A DNA stretch of 64,000 bases from Trichostrongylus colubriformis (taxonomy: Eukaryota > Nematoda > Chromadorea > Rhabditida > Trichostrongylidae). This document shows, in pieces, positions 9,585-23,500 of this stretch. Position 1 is the first letter of the stretch. Each line of letters begins with the position of its first letter. Both the position numbers and the translations under genes were made by a program. Where the stretch lies: the NCBI GenBank assembly GCA_963978905.1, contig OZ022257.1:23451274-23515273 (forward strand), read 5' to 3'. Under the pieces are notes generated by a model. It was not told the DNA's origin and searched no databases. It worked only from the letters and a program-made list of their open reading frames with translations.

Positions 9585-12500
9585 ATGGGTTTGACCAAGG
9601 ACTATCTTCGTTATGTTCATAGCGGAAGCTGTGGCTGTGTTGGATCAGCGAATGGCGAGATCTGTGCCATAGATGCAACCACTTGTGCTGTCACTGCTTG
9701 TGAAAATGTGAACATCTACAACATGAGGACAAACGAGAAGGTGCGTCTGGTTGCTGTTCTTCCTCTCACCTAGTGTCTTGCACTGTTTGCTTGTTCAAAG
9801 CCACAGTTGCTAATTCGAATCTCTATTAGTACACAGCGGATCGTAGTGGGGTTTCGAGTAACGAACATTCCCAAAGGATATGTTTTGCCTGCTTAGAATG
9901 AGCACGCCTTGTGGGGGTCTTTTTCATTGGTTCGCGAACTAGCTCTTTTCACATATACTCGAACACCCACCATGATCATGCCTACAGTGCCGAATACGCG
10001 AGTGGGGGGGGGGGGGGGCTGGTCCACGCTTCGACTAAGTATGCACACAAGAGAGGACCTCTTTCAGATTTTTTGGAGAGGTACTTCACCTGCACGTTGT
10101 GTATGGGTGGCATCGAGAAGCTGAAGTGGTAGAATCTCACACAGGGCCTATTTTTAATGCCTAAATGTGACGCTTCCCGCATTTTTCACTTCTACTACAA
10201 ACAATGATGCATAGATCCTAATACTTGGAAAGTTCATATGCGTCGAGAGAATAAGGTGAAATGCAAGTGATTAGTTGCCTAGCAATGGATGGGGAGTGAT
10301 GAGAAACGTGAAAGGGCTCCCCTAAATCTTGTATCTCACCCTGTTCACACTTTTACTTTTTGCTGATATACAACTGCTGATATACAATTGCTGAGACGTA
10401 CAACTCCTAGTTCAGACATAAGGGCATGGTATCGTAAGGTGCATAAGTTAGTTGTCTGAAACGCTGCACGTGAGGTGCAGCTCGAAAGCAAGGTCGTCCA
10501 TATCCTCCAGTTCGTATCATTACTTCATAGGTGATGCGCATGTCCGTTGTATTTAGACAATATGTGATCTTCGAAACACCTGGTCCGTTCTGTGCAAGAC
10601 ATCAGCCTCTTTTTGCGAATCTCTACATTATTAACACATTTTTGTTTATTGAAACTAAAGAAGCATCCATTAGTTGGTATTTCAGGTGCATGAGATATCG
10701 CAATCTACAAAGGAAGCTACATGCATGAAATTTAGCCATGACAAGAGGTGGCAAGCTGTTGGATATGCTGATGGCGTTATTCGATTATTTGATAGAAAGG
10801 CATCTGGTGAGATCATGTGGTCGGTTTTCGAATTTATTTGAACTCGATCTTATTTTTTCAGACGACAGCTGCGTCATATTTTCTGGTCACAAGAAAGGAG
10901 TTAGCTGCTTAGCGTTCAGTGATGATGGTCTTACCTTAGCATCTGGAGGAAAGGTAGCTCCTTTATTTGTTTCAGTGTTAATATGAACAACGTGTGAATA
11001 CCGGCTCGACAAACCTGCATGATGTAAAGTTCACCATGGTTTTTGCTCGAACTTTTTATTTCATTCCGTTTTTCCTCTTTTATATCCTATTAGTACGATC
11101 CACCACCGATCGTACCACAATTTTGCAATTGTTTTTGCAGGTGCCGTTGGCTTGCACCCCTTTACATCCCCTTCCCTTGTTACCTTCTCTTGAGCTGCAC
11201 TGATCCCTCATCGTGCTGAGAAATTTCCATATGTGCGTGTGATTTGTATGCATCTTGCATGAACACCGCGCCTGCTCTCATATCTTTTTATTGTTCTATT
11301 TGAGCAGAGTTACGTTGTTGAAGTCCTAGAACTGAGGAGAACGTATGATCCCCGCACTTTTGAGAGATCTACCCGTTCGCTTAATATTATTTACATTGTG
11401 ATATAAGTTTTTGAGGACTGTGTGGTGATCTTGTGGGATATAGTATCGGAAAGTGGACTTTTCCGTCTCAACGGCCACAAAGGACCCATCACTCATATGG
11501 CTTTTGCTCGAGACGACCAATTTCTCGTGACATCGTGGGTTATTGTGCATCGTTTTTGAGCTTTGTATTGTGCGTTTTTGTGCGGTGATCTTGTTGATTT
11601 TCAGATCAAAGGATTGTCTTGTCAAGTTTTGGAGTTTGAAAAGCCAGAATTGCTTCTTTACAATATACGACAGTAGTTCCGAGGTACAATAGTGTTCAGT
11701 GTTCTTATTAAAGCGTGCTGCTATTTTTTTGCTGCTGTGGATCGATTACCAGTTGTTTTCGGACTACTTCGCAGACTTAAATTTCAGGTGTACTCTTTCA
11801 CTTTTTTCTGGAATTGCACTTTAATGGTAGTAGCTAGTGCTGAAGCGGAGCTTCTCGTGTTTGAATTGATTTGGCTGGAGGATGGTAAAATTCCCACGTC
11901 GGATAAGCCTGAAGAACCTTCTCCGAAGAAGGCATCTGAGGCCTTCAGTGATGAGAACACAACAATGGAGGCCATGGCAAATGTGAGATATTGACATTCT
12001 AAAGTACCTACAATTCGAGTGTTAAGTGTTGCGGGGCTAGAATACGGTGATACGGTTCTCATCCTCATACTATTGTGGCTGAGTCCTTGCTGCTTCCATC
12101 CTTCATTGCAAGGTAATTCGTCTGATATGTTGAAGACAAAATACGCAGAGAATGGCAAAAAGATTGGGAAAGACTGTCATTTTTTCTTTGAAGAAAACAT
12201 GTTTAACGATTTCGAAATCATGGGGACCATTGCTGGCTTGTGGCTTTGGCAGATTTTCAGTGAAGTTTGTGAGAGCTAAATGCTTGATTTTTCAAAAGTC
12301 TGTCGCCACGGTTTTACTGCTTAGCTTGTAGAAGCTTTCTCTTTCGACATTTGAACACCTAATTCTGGGGTCTGTTTGAGTCACGTGTCCTTTTTACTTC
12401 CTTATCCTTCTTATCAGTATTTGCACCTATTTTTGTTGGGTTTGCCATCACATTAAGCCTTATTTTCAGCGCTATGTACGAGTAAATATGCGGGGAAAGT

Positions 12501-14547
12501 TGCTGCGACAGTGTAAAGGACGGGCACTTCAATTAGCAGTTTCGCCTGACAAGCGATTTATCATTTGCTTGGTATTTTGACATTTCTTGGATTGATATTG
12601 CTTCTCATTGCTTGAATTTTTCACTCTGATGTGAGATCATGGAATATCTCATTTAGGGTTCTGATAAAATCGCGGATGTATACCGCGTTTACAATGAAGC
12701 AGAATCTAACAAACGTCTAGCGAAAAAATTAAAAAGTGCCAGGAAACGTATGATGAGGTGGGCCATATTCTGTAACTTGAACATGTCTCACGTTCAATTT
12801 TTTCCTGGAGTAAGTGTTGTGAGTTTTTCTAAAAAATGCTGCTATATCAGCACGATCGTGAAAAACGGTGCTTTTCTAAATCTCCACTGTTCCTCCATTT
12901 TCAATAGATATATGTTATTTACACTATCAGAAAGAAGAAGGAAGCAGAGACAAGCCTGGCCTAATGCAATAAAATTGTAGTTTGGCACATTTTGCACCTG
13001 TGCATGTTTTTGGAAGGCACTGGTACCTAAATACTATACTGAAGATGGTACTGCTCTGTAGCCATGTGCTGTTCTCTAAATATTCTACACTGAAGATGGC
13101 ACTGTTCTGTAGTCTGTATGTGCTGTTCTGCCGAACTATGAGTTCTGGTAAACCCCGCGTATTTTGGCGCATTCCCCATCCACTGTGGAAGGGGCGTAGC
13201 TTCATTTATGTGCCCCCTTAATCCTCTTTTTTCATGCATTAGCCTGACCTTGACCTGACCCTCTATGGTTGTCTTTAAGATATTTCGTGACAGCAAAGAC
13301 AGACTAAGCCGATGGTAAAGTAGTGATAGTGATTGTAAATGCACTATTAAGAAGCTAGTTAAGACAGTGATAGGCGTAATAAGGGTGATAAGGAATCTTT
13401 AAAAGATGTCTTTCGTTTGAAAACTAAGGGTCTAGGAAGCCTATGCGACGAAATCCCCCGCGAAGAAAGCGCCGTTGAGCTGTGGCATAGGCGGCCTAGC
13501 TCCAGCCGCCTTTCAGAATGATTGAGGTGTAGAGTAATGAGCATGATAGCAGAATGATATTTATAGTGTTGTATTAAAGCGTATTGATCGAAATAATGTG
13601 GTGCTTGACGTGTCAGATTTCGTAGTGAAAAAGTCCACCGGTCAGTATCAATGGTTGGAATGAATGATGCTACCGAATCACCCCTTGTCTCTAAAGTAAA
13701 AGGGGACTCGGTGGTGTATTGGATTAGCACAAATGCCAGGAAAGCATGGGATGCAGTTTGAGTCCTGTCTTAGACCAAATTTTTAGCCCACAACTCAGCA
13801 TCCCTGTAACAGCTTTACACTGCCGCTGCAGCGAAAATCAGCAGCTAAAAGAAACAAGGCTCAATGCTGTTTCCTGAGTCCGAGAAATGTTCATGTTGTT
13901 CAGTTGTGTATGTTATTGGTACTTTTTATGCTCTTTATTCAAGGTTTTGATCCCTCTTAGAAGTCCTTATTTATTTAGCAAATTTGATGTAGTCGTGAAC
14001 CTTATGGATTTGCAATGTTTGGCATGTTATAGATAGTTTGATGTTGCCATTTTTCCCTTGTATCTTTTTTACTTGAAATCAGTGAGAATGGATGTTTGTA
14101 ACTACGTAACGTATATTTGAAACTATATATTTCTATCTTTCCGTCCTAGCCCTCGACCCCTAAGGGTAATTACTTGTCAAAAGTGAACCTCACTCTTCTG
14201 ATGTATGGTGCTACATATTTTCAGTGATGAGGGCTCAACTGATGTCCATGAAGACGAAATCAAAAAGGATGTGACTATTCTCATCGCTCGAATCGGAGAT
14301 TATCGCACTTCTGTCAAGATAAAATGGGTTGATTTCGCTAACGTGCTCAAGGAGCGAGAAGATGGATCAGTGAATTACTCGGTAACTCAGTTTCCATTAT
14401 CGACTTCGCATGGGTGCAATGAGGTATTCCTGATGCTTTTTTTAGATTTTCGCTCTCATGTCTAATAACACTGTCCACCTCTTGAAGATGACCAGTGATC
14501 CGACTTCGAAATCAGTGGTCTTCGATTGTACTTCAACTCTGGATAGG
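9585..14547 (+). CDS. WDR3: WDR3 exons 1-10 (N-terminal propeller and linker)
   Basis: Exons: 9585-9740, 10686-10806, 10862-10953, 11416-11534, 11605-11683, 11788-11982, 12470-12571, 12657-12757, 14225-14381, 14446-14547. Acceptors are mostly TTTCAG. Exon 4 uses TTTTTGAG and exons 8 and 10 use TTTAG. Exon 6 ends in the charged linker ([15 protein letters not shown]) seen between propeller blades in this family. Exon 8 carries the basic helix [13 protein letters not shown]. Exon limits were chosen by protein conservation, GT/AG sites and phase continuity. The borders of exons 5/6 and 8/9 are the least certain. Confidence 0.88.
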
Positions 14548-17500
14548 GTTCGTTTTTTTCGACTAGTGTTCTCGAAAGCCGCTCAAGATTTGTGTTGTTG
14601 GGCATAATTTTGTTCATCCATGTGTACGATGAGATGCTAGAGCGATCATGTATGAGGTGATGGGGATATCTTCCACCCATGGCCTGTTCTTCGATTACTT
14701 CGTACAATCCCAAGACCTTCCTCATAAAAAGGTAGAAGTTTTGCACGGATTTCTGGAATCGTTGCAGGACGCATAGGAAATGAGGTTGAAATTCTAGAAA
14801 CCTGCAATGGATGCGCTGCGTAAAGGGGCTTTATGACTTTCTTGTAGACCAAACCGCATTCACATGACACGATAATTTATGGAACTAAAGTGCGCGGCAC
14901 AAAGGATTCATCAACATCAAATTTTGTATTTTTACCCTTTTGATCCTACACAAGTATAAGTATCCCTTGCTATACTGGCATCGGACACATTCTTCGTTCA
15001 CATTCACATGTTGAAGTTAGCTTCAATCGAATATAAAGGAAAATTTCATGCTGCTCGGTTAGAAATAAAGAGGGTCCTGGGTAGTTTTTTATGTAGCTGT
15101 TATTTGTTCACGTTGATCTCCTACGTAAGCCCTCCTACGAGCAAGCGAGCTGAGGACACCGTGAGGGGTAAGGAGAAAAAGTGGACTGTGTATATCTGTT
15201 CTTTGAAAACAAACTTTCCGCTTGAGAAGAGATGAGATTGGCGAAACTCGCACTGAAAAAGCTCAGCTTAGGGTCTTATCACGATCCCGCAGCACTGCCA
15301 GTCGCGCTGCCATTCATCCACCGGAAGAATTGCCAGCGAGGGTGCGACAATGTTCGCGGTCTGCTGGTTTAGTCCCTCCCCCGTCAGCATTTACCTCACC
15401 GGTTAGTGCTGCAGAGAGGTCGCCGTCCTATTTCGTTCGTTCTTTACTGCTATACTGCTGAGCACCCCTGCTTTCATATTTTCCACTTATTCCATAATCT
15501 TGCAAATTATCCCTTTCGGTGTCTTTTAATGTGTTGCCTAATCTTAACAATGACGTTGTATCAGCGTTTTCACAAAGCTAAATTAACTACTATCCTGAAC
15601 TTAAAAAATTAATGGTTGACGAATGACTAGCTCTCTGTCGCACTCGTGTGGCCGCATCCTTGAATATCCTAGTGTACTGCCCAGTTAAATTCTCCAAAGT
15701 AGGATGCGTGGAGACGAGACAAAGAAATTATGAATTTATTAGACAGCAAAACACAACAAAATAACAGGGTAAAGTTTAAAATGTGGGGTGGTCGACGGCG
15801 AGGAGAAGGCGTTCTGATTCTGGTGGACCTGCTTTAATACTGTTCTCAGCCCGCGCGATCTCGGGTGGTCAGTTCAACCACACACGGTCTCTTTGACCCT
15901 TCCCCCTAAGATCTATTACCGTATCCTTACATCTCCCCTATGATCTGTTACGGTATCCTCACATGCCTCCCCTCCCCGCTAGAAGCTGCTCCACTCAGCT
16001 TCTGTACGTTCTTCTTCTCGACGTTTGGGCCCACTGTCCGCGGGCCATATTGCCATTTTTCCTAAAGCTGCGTCTATACTCGCTTCTAAAGTGCGGCTGA
16101 TAGTGCAGATTTCTGGGAGGGAGGTAGTTTCTATGATGGGGGATTGTTGTCGCTCTCCCATGATTGATTTGCCTTGGCTGCACGTGAGACTCTGAAGTTT
16201 CGGTCTTGCTTTTTATTCTGTAGTACGGTGTCAGCCTCAGATGGCTCATGTAAAATTCGCGTGTGGCCTCATAGAATTTTTTCACTGCACTTGCTGTGTA
16301 GAATCGAGGCTGGGCTCCCGTTTTATCCGCGATGACGTTACAAGGATGCGTAGGAAGGCTTTCCTCGGCCTTGGTCATCAGTAGGCATTTGATCCGAGCT
16401 TGCAGTTTTGGGCGTTGGGCCACTGTCTCCTCACACAAGTCTCGCAATCCGTCGACTGCTTTAGGCCACTGCTTGTTGTCTCTGGGAGTCCCCAGAACAA
16501 AATACTCCACTCCATCTGAAATCATGCCTAAAATGAGCTGCCATGCCTGGGCCCACGCTGAGCTATTAAAAGCTCTTGACGGACTAAAGAGTACTACAGC
16601 TGAGAACTCATCCTGGCACCAACTCTCCTGAACATCGTCTGGCTTCGCATACACGCGCACCATTTGGCAGTGTGATTGAATCGACATTACATGCTCCTTG
16701 AAGTCACATGGTAGCAATACCAAGGTCTTCTTAGGAGGAAGTTTCTTCCATAACTCCATGCTCCATGGGTGGGCCTGTGCCCAACTACACGCGTAGTCAA
16801 ACAGGCTCGGCAAATCGTATGGATCCTCTTGAGTGCGATGTGGGTGGGCTTCCCAGTGCTGATGTTCCGTGGAATTTCGTACTTGCATGGCCTGCATCAC
16901 GTGTAAGCATTTCGCTGAAAAAAACGATATTGCATATCCAAGTCCGGTGGGTGACAACGCGTCATACTCGGAGTCCAGTATGCGAGCAACCCTCATTTCG
17001 GGGGTAGTGTGTGTCTGCGACATTATGGTAGCTACGCGAGCCAACTTATACACAGAATCAAACATCAGCGTATCAATTGGGGATCCTCTTGATCCCGTTA
17101 TTTCACTCCATGTCATGTTTGACGAGCACGGCAATCTTTGGCCATCAATTGATAATCCTCCTGGACAAATGAAGTCGACGTGCAACGGATTGGCAGTCGT
17201 CATTGACCTCTCTCTGAAATTCGCTGAATAACGAATCATCTTACAGCATCCTGATACCAATTTGGATTTGCGACCCCGTCGTCCGCGACAGCCTTTCGTC
17301 TTCAGAGGCGTGTCAGCTATCGCTGGTGGTATCTTTATCAGGTGGTCAAACTGGACTCTTAGTGGTTCCTTGTTTTGACCGATGAGGGTCACTAGCGCTG
17401 AGTTCGCACTGCTCTCTATGACTCTATAGGGACCAGACCAATCCGTAGTCAACTTCGGAAAAGAGGCTTTTCCTTTTTCCTGCGGGATTTTCACGTAAAC

Positions 17501-20500
17501 GCGATCTCCCTCATTGAATTTCGAAATCTTTTCAGTTTTGAAACGTTTGTCGTACTGTTCCTTCATCTTTTCCCGGTAATTCTCGGAATGGGAAGAAATA
17601 CACTCACGCGCAAGTTTCAGTCCTGCCAGAAATTCCGTTTTATACTGGTCATAATCCACTGTGCAGGGCGACAAAAGGTCCCTGGGAATAATCTGCCATG
17701 GATACTTCGGATCCTGTCCGTATAAAAGAAAGTGGGGACTCTCCCCGGTCGCTTCGTGTGGGCATGCATTGTAGGCATACACAACTGTAGGCAATATGAC
17801 ATCCCACTCAGCGGGTACCACCGTCTTTTTTCTCAACATACGAATAATTGTTCCGTTAACCCTTTCGGTTATCCCATTTTCTCTGGGGCAGTATCCTTTG
17901 GTAAACTGCTGCTTAATCCCCATTACTTCGCATAACGCATTCACTATGCTATTCTCAAATTCTGTTCCTCGATCTGACAGGATCACTTCAGGCCATCTTC
18001 CTGCTCCACAAATCCATTGACTGAACAAAACTTCTGCTACCGTTTCTGCCTTTTTATTCGGCACTGGGTATGCCCCAAGAAACTTTGTGAAATGATCGAT
18101 TATTGTGACTATGTACCTGTTCCCTCGGCTTGATGTACCCATCTCAAGCAGGTCAATGCCTATTATTTCAAATGGCTTAGACACCATTACTGGCTTCAGC
18201 GGAGGGGTGTTAACCTTATGCGTGTTGTTGATGAAGCACTTTTGGCACTCCTGGCACCACTTCGCGATGTCTTGCTTCATTTTTGGCCAGAATGCAACTT
18301 TTTCCAGTTGCGAGAACATTTTCCTAGCGTTAAAGTGCCCACCCATGATTCCATGGTGTGCCTCCGTGAAAAGTTCCTTTCGCCTGCTTTGGGGTACAAC
18401 ATTTACCCTGCTGCCATTCTCGCGAATCAAACGCAGTTTACCATCGCTAACTTCGAAGTCTGCAGTGGTAAACTTTTTACCATACTGCGCAAATCTAACT
18501 TCGTCCACCCTTCCCAATTCCAAAGACTCAATTATTGGCCTGAACTCCTCATCGCTCCTTAACTCTTCCAGCCAATCACTGTCTTTAACTAGCGCAACGA
18601 TTTTCTCGTTCTCTGTGTATTTGGATTCTACCACGTCCTCCTCTGACACCGTTCCCCTGGAAAGCGCGTCTGCAACACTATTAGCTGCACCTTTTACATA
18701 CTCGATCTCTAGGTCATAGCGTTGAAGCTCCAACGCCCATCTGAGTACCCGTGGAGAGACGTTGGTCCGTTTGAACAATGACGTCAACGCAGCGTGGTCG
18801 GTTCTCACAACTGTATGAACGCCATAAATGAAATAGTGAAATTTCTTCACTGCAAACATCACACCCAGTGCCTCCTGGTCAGTGATGTGATAGTTCCGCT
18901 CCGCTTTAGATAATCCTCTAGACGCAAAATGCAAGGGATGGATAAGTTTGTCGTTCCCTTCTTGAGCTAATACCGCGCCTATCCCAGTGCGACTCGCATC
19001 TGTATATATGTAGAAGGGACGTGTCCCTTTACGTGCACCCTCGATATCTGGTTGTCCTAGAACCGGCGCCTTGGTTAGGAGTTCCTTTAGGGTTGTGAAC
19101 GCCCTTGTATGCGCTTCTGTCCACACAAATGGGGACTTCGTACTTGTGAGGTCGTATAACGGCTGTGCTATGGATGCGTAGCGCAAAATGAATTTTCGGT
19201 AGTAACCAGCCATGCCTAGAAAGGTTCTGAGCTGGGCTAAAGTAACTGGCTGTGGGTACTCATGGATTTTCTCCACTTTGTCAGGGTCAGTGCGCAACCC
19301 CTCTTGATCGATTACGTGTCCTAAGAACTCCACAGAGGTCTCCAATATTCGGCATTTCTGCGGTTTCAACTTCAAGTGCGCCTTGCGTAATGCCTGGAAC
19401 ACCTGCTCCAAAACCTCTAAGTGGCGCTCCACTGTCTCAGTCGCAACCAGCATATCATCAATGTATACCGACACCTCCGATCCCATGAGTGACCCTAGGA
19501 CCTTTTCCATTAATCTCTGAAAAACGGCTGGCGCCGTGGACAGTCCAAACGGAAGAACTCGAAACTGGAAGAGTCCAGCCATTGTCGTGAATGCGCTAAT
19601 CTCCTTAGCTTCCTCCGTCAAGGGTATCTGCCAGTACCCGCTTGCTAGATCAAGAGACGTAAAACACCGCTTTCCGCGAAGATTTTGGAGTGTCATGTCT
19701 ATTGGCGGAAGGGGATAGCTATCCTTCTTGATCACTTTGTTAACTTCTCTATAATCAACACATAGTCGGATGGACCCATCCTTCTTAGCCACTAGCACTA
19801 TTGGTGACGCCCAAGGTGAAGCGCTGTCCTCAATGATGTTTCTCCTTTTGAGATCATCTAGCATTTCACACACCTGGTTGCGCAGTGCGTACGGCACTGG
19901 TCGAACGCGCTGCTTGATAGGGGGGCTATCCCCCACATCGATGCTGTGCTGCATCAAATCGGTTTGGGTCAGTTCCAAGTCAGACATTGCGAACACGTCC
20001 TCATACGTAGCTATAAGGCCCTTCCACTCTTCCGTGTACCGCTCTGTTTTACGGTTACCCTCCAGCATTGCTAACAATTCCTCGACTCGATTCGTCTGTA
20101 TTTCTGGCAATTTCCGAGACAATTCCAGCATATCGCCCGCGAGCTCTCGCGTTCTGGGATCGTGCCACCTCTCTCGGTTCCAAGTGCCTAGAGTTTCCCC
20201 TTTCCGGATAACCCAAGGCTCATTAGTACAGTTCCTGACAGACACTAGAGCTTCGCCATGTGTTACTTTCAACACCCCGGAAGCTATGCGGCTGTTGTTG
20301 GACCAGAAGATGCACTCGTCTGAACCAACTCCTCCTGACACTGGTACTGTGGTTATCCCTCCGGCCGGGATTACGTGCCTGTGAATGGAACGTATTGGAC
20401 CACCCATTACGTTGTCCTGCTGACGGTTTACTGGTTCCACTACCGACCCTCCGAACTTTATGTGGATGCCTAACGCTTCCAGCGCATTCGTTCCTAGCAA

Positions 20501-23500
20501 TACTACATTGTCCTTGCTCTTGTGAATGTGCAACTGTACGCGAGCCCGGCCCGCCCCACGTACATTCACTTCAGTGGCAACAAGCATTAAAAAGCTCATA
20601 GCGTTCCCTGAAGCATCAACCACTCTTTGGGAATTACCATCTCCCATCATGGTTACCATCCTATCGAGATCGATCATCCTCCTCTTTGCCTCCAATAGCA
20701 AACCAAGGGGGATAATGGATACCACCGATCCCGTGTCGATCATCGCATCAACAGTCATGCCTAACATGTCCACTTTACATGTAAAAGGCTTTCCATATGC
20801 CTCGGTAACTAAATCCTTCCTGTCCTCCTTGACAACAGCGCCGCACCATTTTTCTAGGTGTGCCGAAAACGATCCAGACGGTTTCCGCTCTCTCGCTCCC
20901 CGTTTTTGCCTATCCTCGCTACGTGTGGATGACTCTTGGCTCCTAGCTTTTGGACAATTCCTCGCATAGTGCCCGACGCCTCCACATTTATAGCACTCTC
21001 TTCCTACTGTGGTAAGATTTTTCCCAGTTGTTCCGCTGACTAAGTCTTCCTTGTTCTCCCTACCAAGACCTCTATACTTAAGGCGATCCGCCTTATCCCT
21101 CTCTTGGACCCCTTGTGATTGTGGCTGTTTTGGTTGCCATGTCTCACGGGCACGTTCCAGTCTCAGGGCTGCCTGACGCACTGACTGGTATACCATACCA
21201 GTAGGTGCCTCTAGCGCTGCTAATAGGTGGTAGGAATCTCTCCATTCCGCCAGACAGGCATGCAGCTTAGAACCCAGAAGGAAGTCTCGGTCACTATCCC
21301 CGTGGATTTCCCTTGAAATCCTTTCCATTTTGTAGCAGAACTCCTCTACTGTTTCGTTATCCCTTTTTCGCAGCCTATCCCACTCCTCAACTTTTTTTAG
21401 CTTTTTACATGGGTCTCTTCTGGCTCTTTCTAGAGCCTCGATCACATCCTCAAATGATCCTTCCTGGATCCTCTTAGGCAAGTTACTGAACAGCATTTTT
21501 GCGGGTCCATCCAGTAATGTTACCAGGATATCGCGCCGCTCTCGGTTGCTCCAAGATTCCCTTGGGTACTTGATTTCGAAGCCCCTAAGAAAATCACTCA
21601 GGGAATTTTTACCCGTATACCTCTCCACACTTGCGGCTGTCTGAGCCTTCCACATGGCCTTAAAAACGCCCCATAAATCCGAGGGACTGGCATTCGCGTT
21701 GGACGGTGGGCCGTTCTCCACATATTTTTCAGAATCAGAAGATATTTCCGACTCACTCGTCCTCGCGATACGGAAACGCCTTGTCGATCCAACTGCCGAT
21801 CTTCCTTGCCAGTCCAGTCTCGGGTTCCACGGCCCATCTTTCTTCCGCGCCTCGTCGTGATGATGAACACCATCTTCCTGTATAAACTCATCTTTTACTT
21901 CGATAGAAGACATCAAACGTTCACCCAGTCTCCTCCATGAGCAATTCTTACCTTGCTTCTCTTCGCAAGGCCTTTGCTGCGTTTCCGTCCTGTTTTGATC
22001 TAATTGTTCCTGCAAAACAGATATTTGAGCCATTAACCGACTCCTTTCCTCTTTTAGGGTGACCACCGCCCTGACCAGGTGGGCTCGTCCACATCCAAGC
22101 TCTCCGGCCAGCGCTTCAATCAACCCTAGTTTGACCTCCGCATCCCTGAGGATCGGTCGCAGGTGTGCCACGCACAGTCCTGTCTCCGTCAAAAAGTCTC
22201 TCAATTCGCTCACTTCGCGGAATGCATCTTCCACTTCCGCCCTGGCTGCAGCTACTGCAGCCTCTACTGCATCCAGAATGGCGGTCCTTTTACTCTCCGC
22301 CAGGTTTCTAATCTGCTCATCTAGGGCTTCATCGCAAGCCCTCCTTACTGCTGCCCACTCCACTGAAAGCGGTGGTCGTCCTCCTTTTGGGTCAAGTGAA
22401 TCCCTCACCTGATCTCCGACGTCCATCTCGTCCTCGCTGTCCTCTTTGGGTGGCTTGGCCCCCATGTCGCACTCGTGTGGCCGCATCCTTGAATATCCTA
22501 GTGTACTGCCCAGTTAAATTCTCCAAAGTAGGATGCGTGGAGACGAGACAAAGAAATTATGAATTTATTAGACAGCAAAACACAACAAAATAACAGGGTA
22601 AAGTTTAAAATGTGGGGTGGTCGACGGCGAGGAGAAGGCGTTCTGATTCTGGTGGACCTGCTTTAATACTGTTCTCAGCCCGCGCGATCTCGGGTGGTCA
22701 GTTCAACCACACACGGTCTCTTTGACCCTTCCCCCTAAGATCTATTACCGTATCCTTACATCTCCCCTATGATCTGTTACGGTATCCTCACATCTCACTT
22801 ATCCATTTCAGCTTGGTCACCGTAGTGACATACGTAGCTTGTCGGTGTCATCGTCAAACAATGCGATCGTATCTGGAGGTGGCAATGAGGTGATTCTGGA
22901 TGATTTATTTTCAAATAGCTCTGGAACTTATTGATTTATTTTTAAGCTTATGATATGGAACACAAACTCCCTTCGTCCAGTTGCCTCACTTCAAAATGAG
23001 GGCATGGTAGACGTGACGGCTGTTGTTTTCACTCAAGGAGATGGATATGTGGTGGCAGCAACAAAGGCTTGTTTGTGTAATCAACTTTAATGAAATATTG
23101 CATGCGATAAGCTACGATAAAGATGAACAATAGCCAATAGGTGAAATCAATATAGGTACAAGATTTGGCCGAGTTCTGGTTAGCTCTGTTTTGCTTTATA
23201 CAGTTCCACTCCTAGCATATGGTCTCATACATCTAAGGGTGAACTAGGGGTGAAACATAATCAACTATGTCCAACTTGCATACGTGGCGCTGATGGTGTT
23301 GGAATTGTTACGCTGTGTGGAAAACTCTTCCGAAAATTCTATTCATTTTGTAAATCCGCGTAGACGACATAGTATTTAGTTCCCCGGAAATTTCATTTTA
23401 ACGGGGAATCATTCCCTCTTTTTCATATTCATTGTATCTCCATGGAAGGCGAAGGTCTTTGCGTTTCTGCTGTTCCCGGTGCGATGCTGTACTCAATGCT

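Larger units (their letters stand above)
15636..22792 (-). mobile_element. Complete Ty3/gypsy-type LTR retrotransposon, 7.16 kb
   Basis: Two direct 328-bp LTRs (15636-15963 and 22465-22792) begin TG and end CA and appear identical along their whole length. The flanks carry a 4-bp duplication, TCTC, at 15632-15635 and 22793-22796. The order protease, reverse transcriptase, RNase H, integrase places it in Ty3/gypsy. It lies antisense inside WDR3 intron 10. Identical LTRs and an intact frame indicate a recent insertion, possibly still active. Confidence 0.95.

Noticed and set aside
18105..18719. 204-codon + frame, and a similar one at 19770-20384
   Set aside because: Both lie opposite the intact Gag-Pol frame and have the Ser/Leu-rich composition of an antisense shadow.
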